Assembly: GCA_937959115.1 (NCBI GenBank)
Contig: CALGAW010000033.1
Location: forward strand, 47,294 to 111,293
Length of the DNA: 64,000 nucleotides
Direction of reading: 5' to 3'
From: an uncultured Saprospiraceae bacterium
GTDB taxonomy: Bacteria > Bacteroidota > Bacteroidia > Chitinophagales > Saprospiraceae
Shown here: piece by piece, positions 53,756-62,187 of the stretch
Numbering within the stretch: position 1 is the first letter of the stretch
Layout of the letters: every line of letters begins with the position of its first letter
Program-made: the position numbers and the translations under genes
Notes under the pieces: generated by a model
Databases searched by the model: none
Told to the model about the DNA's origin: nothing
Seen by the model: the letters and a program-made list of their open reading frames with translations, nothing else

Positions 53756-54072
53756 GTTTTTTCGAAACGCTTATTTTTTATGAATATCCATCCTAGTGCT
53801 GCTCTTTTCTAATTTACATTATAACAATCAATTTCTTTACGGTTATTTGCTCACTTGTCATCGTTCCCTATTATCATAGGTGAATTGCTTTGTTTGCAAA
53901 CTATCTTCCTAAGTTTTATTCAACGAGTTGTAAAACGTTTACTCGATAAACCAATTCTAAGTAGCAGTCCATTACCCCGAAACAGACCCAACCTTTTTAT
54001 TTAGATGCTTTCTAAATAAATCCCTTGTCACAATTTTAGCAATTAAGTTCCATAATAAATTCTTAGTGTTTT

Positions 54073-54080
54073 TATCTTTG
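54073..54080 (+). promoter_or_regulatory. nqr operon -7 promoter box
   Basis: TATCTTTG matches TAnnTTTG and lies 65 bp upstream of the nqrA start codon, giving a leader of about 60 nt. No clear TTTG -33 element at ideal spacing. Confidence 0.55.
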
Positions 54081-54105
54081 CAGCGAATTTGTCTAAAAAT
54101 TTTCT

Positions 54106-54123
54106 GCCTTAGTGAAATAAGGC
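54106..54123 (+). promoter_or_regulatory. nqr leader hairpin
   Basis: Perfect 6-bp stem GCCTTA / TAAGGC with loop GTGAAA inside the leader, 21 nt upstream of the nqrA TTG codon. Flanking TTTTCT and AGAAAA can pair further, closing the hairpin with a bulge, so the leader likely folds around this element. Confidence 0.45.
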
Positions 54124-54144
54124 AATTCAGAAAAACAGATTACT

Positions 54145-55779
54145 TTGAAGAATACATATATTAAAGGGGTGAGTTTAACCGCCTTCATCTTCTCCGCTTC
54201 GTTGGCTCAGGCTCAAGGAACTGGAACACTTTCAAACGGGTTTATTGTCGCAATGGCAGTAATAATTTTGTTATTATTGGTATGCGCAGTAATCTTCGTT
54301 GCAGATAGTTTACTTGGCATAGAAGCAGAAAAGCAAGGAATTGATAAAGGAGTGAACCTCGGCATCGTTCCTAAATTTTCAGAACTGTTTGGAAAACGAC
54401 CTACCTTTTTGCCAAATGGAGCACCAGTTACTAAGCTAACCAAGGGATATGACATTCCACTTGCAGGTGCACCAGCCAATCGAATTGTAGAAGTGCCAGC
54501 TGGAACAACTTATTCCGTCAAGCCGAAAGACTTTGTAGGAATGTCTCCAATTCCAAAGACACTTAAGGGAGAAGGAGAGGAAATCCTAGCAGGTGAAGTA
54601 TTAATGTTTGATAAAAAACGTCCTGAAATCAAATACGTCGCTCCAGTTAGTGGTGAGATTGTTTCGATTATAAGAGGAGAGAAAAGATCAATCAACGAGA
54701 TTGTCATCCTAGCAGACAAAGAACAGAAACAACATGAATTCAAAGCGTTTGAGCTAAACGATTGCAAGCGAGAAGACTTAGTTGAATATCTATTAGAAAG
54801 CGGAATCTGGCCATTTATTCGTCAACGACCGTTCGACACTGTTGCTGATCCGAAAGATCTGCCAAGAGCAATTTTCGTTTCTACGTTTGATTCAGCCCCA
54901 TTAGCACCAAATCTTAACTTGGCTGTTGAAGGAAAAGAACATTACTTCCAAAAAGGATTGGATGTGCTTAATCTACTTACGGAAGGAACAGTTCACTTAG
55001 GCTTAAATGCGGGTGGTTCAGAAAAACCTTCTACCGCTTTCTCTGAAGCTACAGGCGTTCAGAAAAATTGGTTTAGCGGTCCACATCCTTCAGGAAATGT
55101 TGGAATTCAGATTCACCACACCGATCCAGTTACAAAAGGCGAAGTCGTTTGGGTAATGAATACACAAGATGTAATCATCCTAGGCCGTCTGTTTGTAGAC
55201 AGAGTCTTCAACTCAGAACGATTGGTAGCCGTTTCCGGAGCAGAACTTAAAGAAACATATCACGTAAAAGCACACCAAGGAGCGAATATTGAAAACTTTG
55301 TATCAAATAACTTGATCAATGACCACGTAAGATACCTTTCAGGAGATGTCTTGACGGGTAAGAAGATTGAAGGAAACGGACACCTTGGTTTCTTCGATGA
55401 TCAAGTAACGGTTCTTCAGGAAAACGATGAATATGAAATGTTCGGATGGTTGCTAGGAATGACACCTAGGCCAACAATCAGTTCTTCCTATCCAAAAGGA
55501 TTATTCGAAGGGATTCCGCTTCGTGCAGAAACAAACACACACGGAGAAAAACGAGCCTTTGTTGTCAGTGGACAATACGAAAAAGTTTTGCCAATGGACG
55601 TATATCCACAATACCTGTTCAAATCAATCTTATTTAATGATTTTGAACAAATGGAAGGATTAGGAATTTATGAGTTAGTACCAGAAGATGTCGCACTTTG
55701 TGAATTTGCTTGTACTTCCAAGCAAGATCTTCAACAAATTTTGGCGAAAGGCCTCGAATCACTTAGAGAACAAGGATAA
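54145..55779 (+). CDS. nqrA: Na+-translocating NADH:quinone reductase subunit A with an N-terminal membrane extension
   Basis: 544 aa, starting at TTG; the frame is closed upstream by a stop, and no in-frame ATG lies upstream. Usual NqrA is about 450 aa and starts near KLTKGYDIPLAGAP, here residue 97. The first 95 residues form a signal-like helix (about 8-23, ending SLAQA) and then a transmembrane helix FIVAMAVIILLLLVCAVIFVA (33-53). This is unusual for a peripheral cytoplasmic subunit and would anchor it with the C-terminus inside. The rest is a normal NqrA (VAPVSGEI; HPSGNVGIQIHH; GHLGFFDDQVTVL). First gene of nqrABCDEF. Confidence 0.9.
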   Translation: MKNTYIKGVSLTAFIFSASLAQAQGTGTLSNGFIVAMAVIILLLLVCAVIFVADSLLGIEAEKQGIDKGVNLGIVPKFSELFGKRPTFLPNGAPVTKLTKGYDIPLAGAPANRIVEVPAGTTYSVKPKDFVGMSPIPKTLKGEGEEILAGEVLMFDKKRPEIKYVAPVSGEIVSIIRGEKRSINEIVILADKEQKQHEFKAFELNDCKREDLVEYLLESGIWPFIRQRPFDTVADPKDLPRAIFVSTFDSAPLAPNLNLAVEGKEHYFQKGLDVLNLLTEGTVHLGLNAGGSEKPSTAFSEATGVQKNWFSGPHPSGNVGIQIHHTDPVTKGEVVWVMNTQDVIILGRLFVDRVFNSERLVAVSGAELKETYHVKAHQGANIENFVSNNLINDHVRYLSGDVLTGKKIEGNGHLGFFDDQVTVLQENDEYEMFGWLLGMTPRPTISSSYPKGLFEGIPLRAETNTHGEKRAFVVSGQYEKVLPMDVYPQYLFKSILFNDFEQMEGLGIYELVPEDVALCEFACTSKQDLQQILAKGLESLREQG

Positions 55780-55813
55780 TAACACTACCGGGATCGCCGG
55801 GTAAACATTAACC

Positions 55814-57097
55814 ATGAAGTCATTAATAAAATTTTTAGAAAAAATAGAACCAGACAAGAAGAACTCACCATTTCTTCATACACTCTTTGACGGGTTCCAT
55901 ACATTTCTTTTTTCACCAAACCATACAACTAAAGGCGGCGTTCACATCAGGGATGCAATGGACCTTAAGAGAACAATGGTAATGGTGGTGCTTGCACTAC
56001 AACTGTGCTATGTATTTGGTACGCTCAATATAGGTCACCAACACTATGTGTCACTTGGTCTTCACAACGAAGGCTTTCTTGACGGTTTAGGAGCAAAGCT
56101 ATTGTACGGGTTACTTCAAATACTCCCAATTTTTGTTGTTTCGCATCTTGTAGGGCTGGGTATCGAGTTTTACTTCGCTGCGAAAAAGGGACACCCGATA
56201 GAAGAAGGATTCCTAGTGTCAGCTGCCCTAATCCCATTGATTATGCCGCCAGACATTCCATTGTGGATGTTGACGCTCTCTATCATCTTTGCAGTGATCA
56301 TCGGAAAAGAAGCCTTTGGTGGTACAGGAATGAATGTATTGAATATTGCACTACTCGCAAGGGTGTTCGTATTCTTCGCATATCCAACTGAAATTTCAGG
56401 AGACATCTGCTGGGTGGCTTATGATTATAATATTTTACACCAACTGTTTGGCATTGAGGCAGGAACACTTGAAGCACTTGGTATGGCCGCATTGCCTGAA
56501 GGACTTTCCTGGAAGGATTATGTCTGGTCGCACATGCCTGATGGCTGGACGGGTGCTACACCGCTTGGCTTAGCAGCGAAAGGTGGTTGGGATGCCGTTC
56601 TAGCATCTCCTCAATACACAACATCTAATATGTTCTGGGGTACAATTCCTGGCTCAATAGGCGAAACGTGTAAACCGTTAATTCTAGCAGGTGCTGCACT
56701 ATTAATCTCAATTGGCATTGCTAGTTGGAGAGTAATGTTGAGCATGTTTGTTGGAGCTGCTTTAACTGCAATGCTTATGAGCGCTGCGGTTGGTGGTGAT
56801 ACTTCATTCTTCCTCGGAGTACCTTGGATACAGCATTTCTGGATGGGTAGTTTCTTCTTCGCGATGGCTTTTATGGCTACCGACCCAGTGACTGCTTCCG
56901 CTACAAATACAGGGAAATTTATTTACGGGTTCTTTATCGGCTCAATTGGTATGATTATCCGGGTACTTAACCCTGCATATCCTGAAGGCTGGATGCTAGC
57001 GATTTTATTTATGAATGTATTTGCACCGTTAATTGATCACTACGTGCTACAATCAAATATTTCTAAACGATTAAAAAGAATAAAAAGTGCACAGTAA
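55814..57097 (+). CDS. nqrB: Na+-NQR subunit B
   Basis: 427 aa, polytopic membrane subunit. Begins with the conserved stretch leading to SPNHTTKGGVHIRDAMDLKRTM, has about ten helices, and carries the FMN attachment segment DGWTGATPLGLAA (Thr of TGAT as the covalent FMN-phosphoester site). It is the sodium and quinone-binding core. The ApbE transferase needed to add FMN is not in this window. Confidence 0.97.
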   Translation: MKSLIKFLEKIEPDKKNSPFLHTLFDGFHTFLFSPNHTTKGGVHIRDAMDLKRTMVMVVLALQLCYVFGTLNIGHQHYVSLGLHNEGFLDGLGAKLLYGLLQILPIFVVSHLVGLGIEFYFAAKKGHPIEEGFLVSAALIPLIMPPDIPLWMLTLSIIFAVIIGKEAFGGTGMNVLNIALLARVFVFFAYPTEISGDICWVAYDYNILHQLFGIEAGTLEALGMAALPEGLSWKDYVWSHMPDGWTGATPLGLAAKGGWDAVLASPQYTTSNMFWGTIPGSIGETCKPLILAGAALLISIGIASWRVMLSMFVGAALTAMLMSAAVGGDTSFFLGVPWIQHFWMGSFFFAMAFMATDPVTASATNTGKFIYGFFIGSIGMIIRVLNPAYPEGWMLAILFMNVFAPLIDHYVLQSNISKRLKRIKSAQ

Positions 57098-57791
57098 CGC
57101 TCAAACACTCACATTTGTAACCATTATGACGGTGATCGTAGCAGCATTGCTAGCGGTACTGTTCTCTGGCTTAAAGCCCATTCATGATAAGAATGAGGCC
57201 AATTACAATAAAAAAGAAATCCTTGGATCAATCAATCCTAGTGCCTCAAAAATGAAGGACGCTGAAGTCGCCTCTATTTTTACTTCTAGTGTTAAACAAT
57301 TTGTGCTCGATGCCAATGGAAAAGTAATTCCTGGTTTGAAAGCAGAAAAAATTGACATGAAAAAGGAAAAGAAGAAGCCAGAAGCTGACCGAAAGTATCC
57401 ACTATATGTTTATGATGGTCCTGAAGGAAAGCATTACATTGTAGCGGTAAGAGGAAAAGGACTTTGGGATGAAATCTGGGGTTCAATCGCTATCAAAGAT
57501 GACTTTAACACGATAGGCGGTGTGGCATACAATCATACTGCTGAAACGCCAGGTCTTGGTGCTGAAATTAAAGACAACAACAACTGGAAGTCAATGTTTA
57601 CAGGTAAGAAGCTTTTTAATGCAGCAGGAGAATATGTATCTGTTGATGTAGTAAAAGGTGGTGTAAAAGAACCAAATCATCAAGTAGATGCAATTTCTGG
57701 AGCAACAGTTACCTGTGTAGGTGTTGCTGAAATGTTAGATAGAGGAATTAAAGTATATTTACCCTACTTCGAATCCCTTAAAAAGAAATAA
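57087..57791 (+). CDS. nqrC: Na+-NQR subunit C
   Basis: 234 aa from GTG, overlapping nqrB by 11 bp. One N-terminal helix (TFVTIMTVIVAALLAVLF) then an FMN-binding domain with GLWDEIWGSIAIKDDF, ETPGLGAEI and DAISGATVTCVGV, whose Thr in SGAT is the covalent FMN site. Also needs ApbE for flavinylation. Confidence 0.96.
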   Translation: MHSNAQTLTFVTIMTVIVAALLAVLFSGLKPIHDKNEANYNKKEILGSINPSASKMKDAEVASIFTSSVKQFVLDANGKVIPGLKAEKIDMKKEKKKPEADRKYPLYVYDGPEGKHYIVAVRGKGLWDEIWGSIAIKDDFNTIGGVAYNHTAETPGLGAEIKDNNNWKSMFTGKKLFNAAGEYVSVDVVKGGVKEPNHQVDAISGATVTCVGVAEMLDRGIKVYLPYFESLKKK

Positions 57792-57816
57792 ATTATTCAT
57801 TTTATAATTATAAAAA

Positions 57817-58524
57817 ATGGCTGATACACAAACAGATGTCGCTGTAAAACCTAAAGACAAGGCATTTGCCTTCGGGAAAAAGGAAAAGGCATTAATAACA
57901 GACCCATTTAACGATAACAATCCAATTACCATTCAGGTACTTGGTATTTGTTCTGCGCTTGCAGTAACTACACTGGTTCTTCCTTCCGTGGTTATGTCGA
58001 TAGCAGTTGTCTTTGTTATCGCATTTTCAGCTCTGATCATCTCCCTATTGAGAAACTCCATACCAAAACAGGTACGGATGATCGTTCAATTGGTTGTGAT
58101 CGCAACGCTTGTAACTGTGGTAGAATTAGTGCTTAAAGCATTGAACTACGATGTTTACAAACAACTATCTGTATTTATCGGATTGATTATTACCAACTGT
58201 ATCGTAATGGGTCGATTAGAAGCCTTCTCAATGGCTAATCGTCCTTGGAGATCATTCCTTGATGGATTGGGCAATGGATTGGGCTATGGAGCCATTTTAA
58301 TCATTATTGCGGTAGTACGAGAACTCTTCGGAAAAGGATCACTCTTAGGGTACCAAATTATCGGAAATACGGACGATTTCATGATTAATACAACGACTAG
58401 CTGGATGTTTGGTTGGTATGCAAATAACAATCTAATGGTATTACCTGCTGCTGCAATGTTTATTGTAGGAATTATCATTTGGATCCAACGATCCATGTAC
58501 CCACGTTTGGTAGACGCATCCTAA
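57817..58524 (+). CDS. nqrD: Na+-NQR subunit D
   Basis: 235 aa. A soluble N-terminal stretch (KALITDPFNDNNP) is followed by six helices; FIGLIITNCIVMGRLEAFSM, DGLGNGLGYGAILIIIAVVRELFG are NqrD/RnfE family marks. It forms the membrane part around an iron centre with NqrE. Long N-terminal tail (about 35 residues) relative to Vibrio NqrD. Confidence 0.96.
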   Translation: MADTQTDVAVKPKDKAFAFGKKEKALITDPFNDNNPITIQVLGICSALAVTTLVLPSVVMSIAVVFVIAFSALIISLLRNSIPKQVRMIVQLVVIATLVTVVELVLKALNYDVYKQLSVFIGLIITNCIVMGRLEAFSMANRPWRSFLDGLGNGLGYGAILIIIAVVRELFGKGSLLGYQIIGNTDDFMINTTTSWMFGWYANNNLMVLPAAAMFIVGIIIWIQRSMYPRLVDAS

Positions 58525-58554
58525 TCAATTTTGAATAGTTAAAAACAAGAAAAA

Positions 58555-59181
58555 ATGCTCGATATATTTTTAAAGGCGGCGTTTATTGAAAACATGGTTC
58601 TAGCATACTTCCTAGGAATGTGTTCTTACCTAGCCGTTTCCAAAACAGTAAAAACTGCAGTCGGTCTTGGATTGGCAGTTATTTTCGTACTCGGAATCAC
58701 CCTGCCAATTAACTGGGTGATCAGTACTTACTTACTCGAACCAAGCACGAGTGTGCTAAGTGGTATTATTGGTCAGGAAACAGACTTAACCTTTTTACGG
58801 TTTATCCTTTTCATTGCAGTTATTGCCTCCATGGTTCAATTGGTGGAAATGATGATTGAAAAATTCTCTCCAGCACTTTACATTTCACTGGGAATCTTTC
58901 TTCCATTAATCACAGTGAACTGCGCAATTTTGGGTGGTAGTTTATTTATGGTAGCCAGAGAGTATAATTTTGCTGAATCACTTTCCTTTGGTTTTGGTTC
59001 TGGATTTGGGTTCTTCCTTGCCATTGTAGCGATTGCTGCAATTCGCGAGAAATTACGGTATTCAGATATTCCTCCAGCTCTAAGAGGTTTAGGAATCGCT
59101 TTTATACTAACAGGCTTAATGGGAATTGCATTTATGAGTTTGATGGGAATCGATCCAGGCAACATCATCCCACAGAAATAA
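58555..59181 (+). CDS. nqrE: Na+-NQR subunit E
   Basis: 208 aa. Six helices; [23 protein letters not shown] at the start, [17 protein letters not shown] and [18 protein letters not shown] are characteristic of NqrE/RnfA. Homologous to NqrD in inverted topology, binding an iron centre between the two. Confidence 0.97.
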   Translation: MLDIFLKAAFIENMVLAYFLGMCSYLAVSKTVKTAVGLGLAVIFVLGITLPINWVISTYLLEPSTSVLSGIIGQETDLTFLRFILFIAVIASMVQLVEMMIEKFSPALYISLGIFLPLITVNCAILGGSLFMVAREYNFAESLSFGFGSGFGFFLAIVAIAAIREKLRYSDIPPALRGLGIAFILTGLMGIAFMSLMGIDPGNIIPQK

Positions 59182-59208
59182 TTTGTTAAAGAATTAAATT
59201 TATCCGAA

Positions 59209-60513
59209 ATGGTACCGATTATATTAGCTGCAATAGTTGTTTTCTCCTTGGTTATTCTACTTCTGTCCTATGGACTGATTAGTGCAAGAGAACAGCTTAT
59301 TCCACAAGGAGATGTTTCTATTATCGTTAATGGTGAAACAGATAAGCCAATAACAACCAAGCCAGGTGCAACACTATTGACAACACTTTCAGAAACTGGA
59401 TTGTTTTTACCTTCTGCTTGTGGTGGAGGTGGAACGTGCGCTATGTGCTTATGTCAAATAGACGAAGGTGGTGGTGAAACACTTCCAACAGAACTAAATC
59501 ACCTTTCTAGAAAAGAAGCAAGAGATAACTGGAGACTAGCTTGTCAGGTCAAGGTGAAGAATGACATGGAAATCAGAATTCCTGAAGAAATCTTTGGTAT
59601 CAAAAAATGGGAATGTGAGGTGGTATCTAATTACAACGTTGCATCTTTTATTAAGGAGTTTGTTGTAAAACTTCCAGAAGGAGAACACTTAGAGTTTGAA
59701 GCTGGAGGATACATTCAAATTGATGTTCCAGCAACAACCGTAGATTATAAAAATATTGACATTACAGCACATCCAGATCTAGGTAGAAGCCCTGATGATT
59801 TCCAATCAGAATGGGACAAATTTGGACTATGGCAGTTTAAAATGGTCAATGAAGAGCAAATATTCCGTGCCTACTCAATGGCCAATCACCCTGCAGAAGG
59901 AAACATTGTGATGCTGAACATCCGTATTGCAACACCACCTTGGGATAGAGCAAAGAACGCTTGGATGAACGTAAATCCAGGAATCTGTTCTTCCTATGTA
60001 TTCGACCAAAAACCAGGTGACAAAGTAGTCATCTCAGGTCCATTTGGTGAGTTTTTCATCAAGCCGACTGAAACGGAAATGCTTTACGTTGGTGGTGGAG
60101 CAGGAATGGCACCAATGCGTTCTCACTTGTATCACTTATTCCACACTTTGAAAACAGGTCGAAAAGTAACCTTCTTCTATGGTGGTAGAACAAAGCGTGA
60201 GCTATTTTACATAGATGAGTTCCGAGCAATTGAAAAGGAGTTTCCTAACTTCCGTTTCGCTGTAGCATTGGATAATCCGCAAGAAGAAGACAACTGGATA
60301 TTAAAAGAACACTTAGACGATCCTAATGGTGATGGCTTTAAAGGATACGTCCATCAAGTAGTAATTGATGAATATCTAAGCAAGCATGAAGCACCTGAAG
60401 ATGTCGAGCTATACTTCTGTGGCCCACCATTAATGAATAAAGCCGTGATTAAAATGGCTGAAGATTGGGGGATTCCAGATGACCAAGTAGCATTTGATGA
60501 CTTCGGTGGATAG
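59209..60513 (+). CDS. nqrF: Na+-NQR subunit F (NADH dehydrogenase subunit)
   Basis: 434 aa. One N-terminal helix, then a 2Fe-2S ferredoxin domain with cysteines in SACGGGGTCAMCLCQ plus a fourth in WRLACQVKV; FAD-binding FRAYSMANHPAEGN; NADH-binding YVGGGAGMAPMRSHLYHL and FCGPPLMNKAV. It takes electrons from NADH to the membrane part. Last nqr gene, followed by a terminator. Confidence 0.97.
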   Translation: MVPIILAAIVVFSLVILLLSYGLISAREQLIPQGDVSIIVNGETDKPITTKPGATLLTTLSETGLFLPSACGGGGTCAMCLCQIDEGGGETLPTELNHLSRKEARDNWRLACQVKVKNDMEIRIPEEIFGIKKWECEVVSNYNVASFIKEFVVKLPEGEHLEFEAGGYIQIDVPATTVDYKNIDITAHPDLGRSPDDFQSEWDKFGLWQFKMVNEEQIFRAYSMANHPAEGNIVMLNIRIATPPWDRAKNAWMNVNPGICSSYVFDQKPGDKVVISGPFGEFFIKPTETEMLYVGGGAGMAPMRSHLYHLFHTLKTGRKVTFFYGGRTKRELFYIDEFRAIEKEFPNFRFAVALDNPQEEDNWILKEHLDDPNGDGFKGYVHQVVIDEYLSKHEAPEDVELYFCGPPLMNKAVIKMAEDWGIPDDQVAFDDFGG

Positions 60514-60556
60514 TGCCAGGAGTTTTAAGAGATTGTAATTATTCTTAACGTATATA

Positions 60557-60587
60557 AATCCTGTTGTCTTTGGCAATGGGATTTTTT
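60557..60587 (+). terminator. nqr operon terminator
   Basis: 10-bp stem AATCCTGTTG / CAATGGGATT with two wobble pairs, loop TCTTTGG, then T6. It lies 44 bp past the nqrF stop and 12 bp before the next gene. Confidence 0.8.
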
Positions 60588-60598
60588 AATTTGGGCTT

Positions 60599-61186
60599 AT
60601 GATAGAGAAACTAATTGAATATTTTTCAAAATTTCGGACGCTTAGCAAAGAAGAAATAGAAACAATTTCTAAGGATATTAAAATTGGTGAGTTTAAAAAA
60701 GGAACTATTCTACTTCGAGAGGGACAAAAACCTTATGATAATTTTTTTGTATTAAAAGGATGTGTTCGGCAGTACATATTAAAAAATGGCGAGGAAAGGG
60801 TTACAAATTTTTATGCAGAAGAAGATTGGATACTCCCCGCCATTGGACAATCAAATAATCCATCTTCAAAATTTTATTTAGAATGTGTTGAAGATAATTT
60901 GTTAGTTATCGCCAATGAAACCGAAGGAAATGAGTTAATGAAAACCAATCCAAAGTTTCAAGAGCTGTCGCAAATTATTCTTGAAAAGGAAATAATGAAG
61001 CAACAACAACACTTTGCAGAATTCCAAAATAGTTCACCTGAAGAAAGATATATAAGATTACAAAAAACAAGACCTGATTTAATTGATAGAGTCCCGCAGT
61101 TTCAGCTATCAAGTTATATCGGTGTCAAACCCGAATCCTTAAGCAGAATCAGAAAACGGATAGCTGATAAAAAGCGGAACTCATAA
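60599..61186 (+). CDS. Crp/Fnr-family transcriptional regulator
   Basis: 195 aa. N-terminal cyclic-nucleotide-like sensor barrel (KGTILLREGQKPYDNFFVLKGCVRQYI), then a long helix and a C-terminal winged helix (VPQFQLSSYIGVKPESLSRIRKRIA). No iron-sulfur Cys set of Fnr is visible. Bacteroidota members mostly sense unknown ligands. It follows the nqr operon behind a terminator, so a direct link to NQR is only a possibility. Confidence 0.9.
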   Translation: MIEKLIEYFSKFRTLSKEEIETISKDIKIGEFKKGTILLREGQKPYDNFFVLKGCVRQYILKNGEERVTNFYAEEDWILPAIGQSNNPSSKFYLECVEDNLLVIANETEGNELMKTNPKFQELSQIILEKEIMKQQQHFAEFQNSSPEERYIRLQKTRPDLIDRVPQFQLSSYIGVKPESLSRIRKRIADKKRNS

Positions 61187-61207
61187 AAACAAACAATGTA
61201 GAAAGAA

Positions 61208-61846
61208 TCAACGCTTCTTTTTGCCCGTTTTCCATTTGAGTGCATCTATAGTAATGAATGTAGTCGCACCCATTTCAATAGCAGAAAAAAGAAGATAATA
61301 AGGCGTGGGTTTCCCAACAAATAAAGTTGCGCCTTGGGCAAGCGTTGCAATGCTTCCAGAGATAATTTGAATCCAACGTAATGTTTTATCATTTTTGATA
61401 ACTTGAGGTAAAAATACATTTGATAATGGAAGTTGCATATAGGCTGCTGCTACAGTCAAAAATGCAGGTGTAATTTCTACCCTATTTACAACACCAGTTT
61501 GATATTGAATTAAGAGGTTAGCATCCATCAAGCCAACTAAATCGGCATACAGATAATTTAAAGAAACAAAAGTCCATAAACTGGAATATTTAAGTCGTCG
61601 GTTTGAAAACATATTGTTATTATTTTGTGATGACAGCGTTAAATTTTTAAAAGTATATTTTGGACGAGGAGTAGACCACAATTCCGAAAATGACTTGTTA
61701 TTAGGCTTGTTCAAAAAGGCAAATTCCAAATTCGAGTGATTGTAGCTGATAGTTTGATGCTTTAATACTAGAGAAGAACTAAATTGAGCCTGCATATAGA
61801 TTGGTGCAAACAAAATAAAAAAAAGTGCTAGCTGTAAATTTTTCAT
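61208..61846 (-). CDS. exported protein of unknown function with membrane segments
   Basis: 212 aa from the ATG at 61846 (MKNLQLALFFILFAPIYMQAQ), chosen because it begins a signal peptide ending MQAQ; a longer frame to 61879 only adds an N-terminal tail. The first ~110 residues of the mature part are polar; later come hydrophobic stretches (NLLIQ, LTVAAAYMQLPLSNVF, ISGSIATLAQGATLFVG). It has a basic C-terminus (KWKTGKKKR). Not recognised. Confidence 0.55.
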   Translation of the reverse strand: MKNLQLALFFILFAPIYMQAQFSSSLVLKHQTISYNHSNLEFAFLNKPNNKSFSELWSTPRPKYTFKNLTLSSQNNNNMFSNRRLKYSSLWTFVSLNYLYADLVGLMDANLLIQYQTGVVNRVEITPAFLTVAAAYMQLPLSNVFLPQVIKNDKTLRWIQIISGSIATLAQGATLFVGKPTPYYLLFSAIEMGATTFITIDALKWKTGKKKR

Positions 61847-62001
61847 CCTAAGAATTTTATTGATTAAATAATAAGACAAAGTTGCAGCTGAGCATGAGGG
61901 AATTCATTGACTTTGGTTAAGAAATAATTTTATTGAAGGCTAGTAATTAACCTAGCAATAGACATTCAGCATGCTATACGGGCAGGGTAACGTGACATTG
62001 A

Positions 62002-62187
62002 AATGTAATATTCGCAACATACGGAGTTGACGGCAGGCTTATCACAGGACAAAATTGGAAATCATCAGCCATAGTTTCTCAAAAAAGCATAGAACTGTTG
62101 AAAACCCATAAAACAAGATCAAAATATAATGCCGAACCGACTTTTGTCTATTGTATTATTTTGAGGATTCCTCAATTGTGGTGGTAG
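62002..62187 (+). pseudogene. remnant of a DJ-1/PfpI family gene (C-terminal fragment)
   Basis: An open frame with VDGRLITGQNWKSSA (62026-62070) resembles the conserved C-terminal DGNLITGQNPASS region of DJ-1/PfpI-type amidotransferase-like proteins, followed by VSQKSIELLKTH. There is no start codon or upstream catalytic region in the space (stop just upstream at 61999-62001). The end overlaps the 3' end of the next gene on the other strand. This reads as a decayed fragment. Confidence 0.5.

Larger units (their letters stand above)
53756..54144. other. intergenic region with the nqr promoter and leader
   Basis: 389 bp without a gene. It contains a 10-bp perfect AT hairpin (53996-54020, TTTATTTAGA / TCTAAATAAA), the nqr -7 box TATCTTTG (54073-54080) and a structured leader upstream of nqrA. 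Confidence 0.65.
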
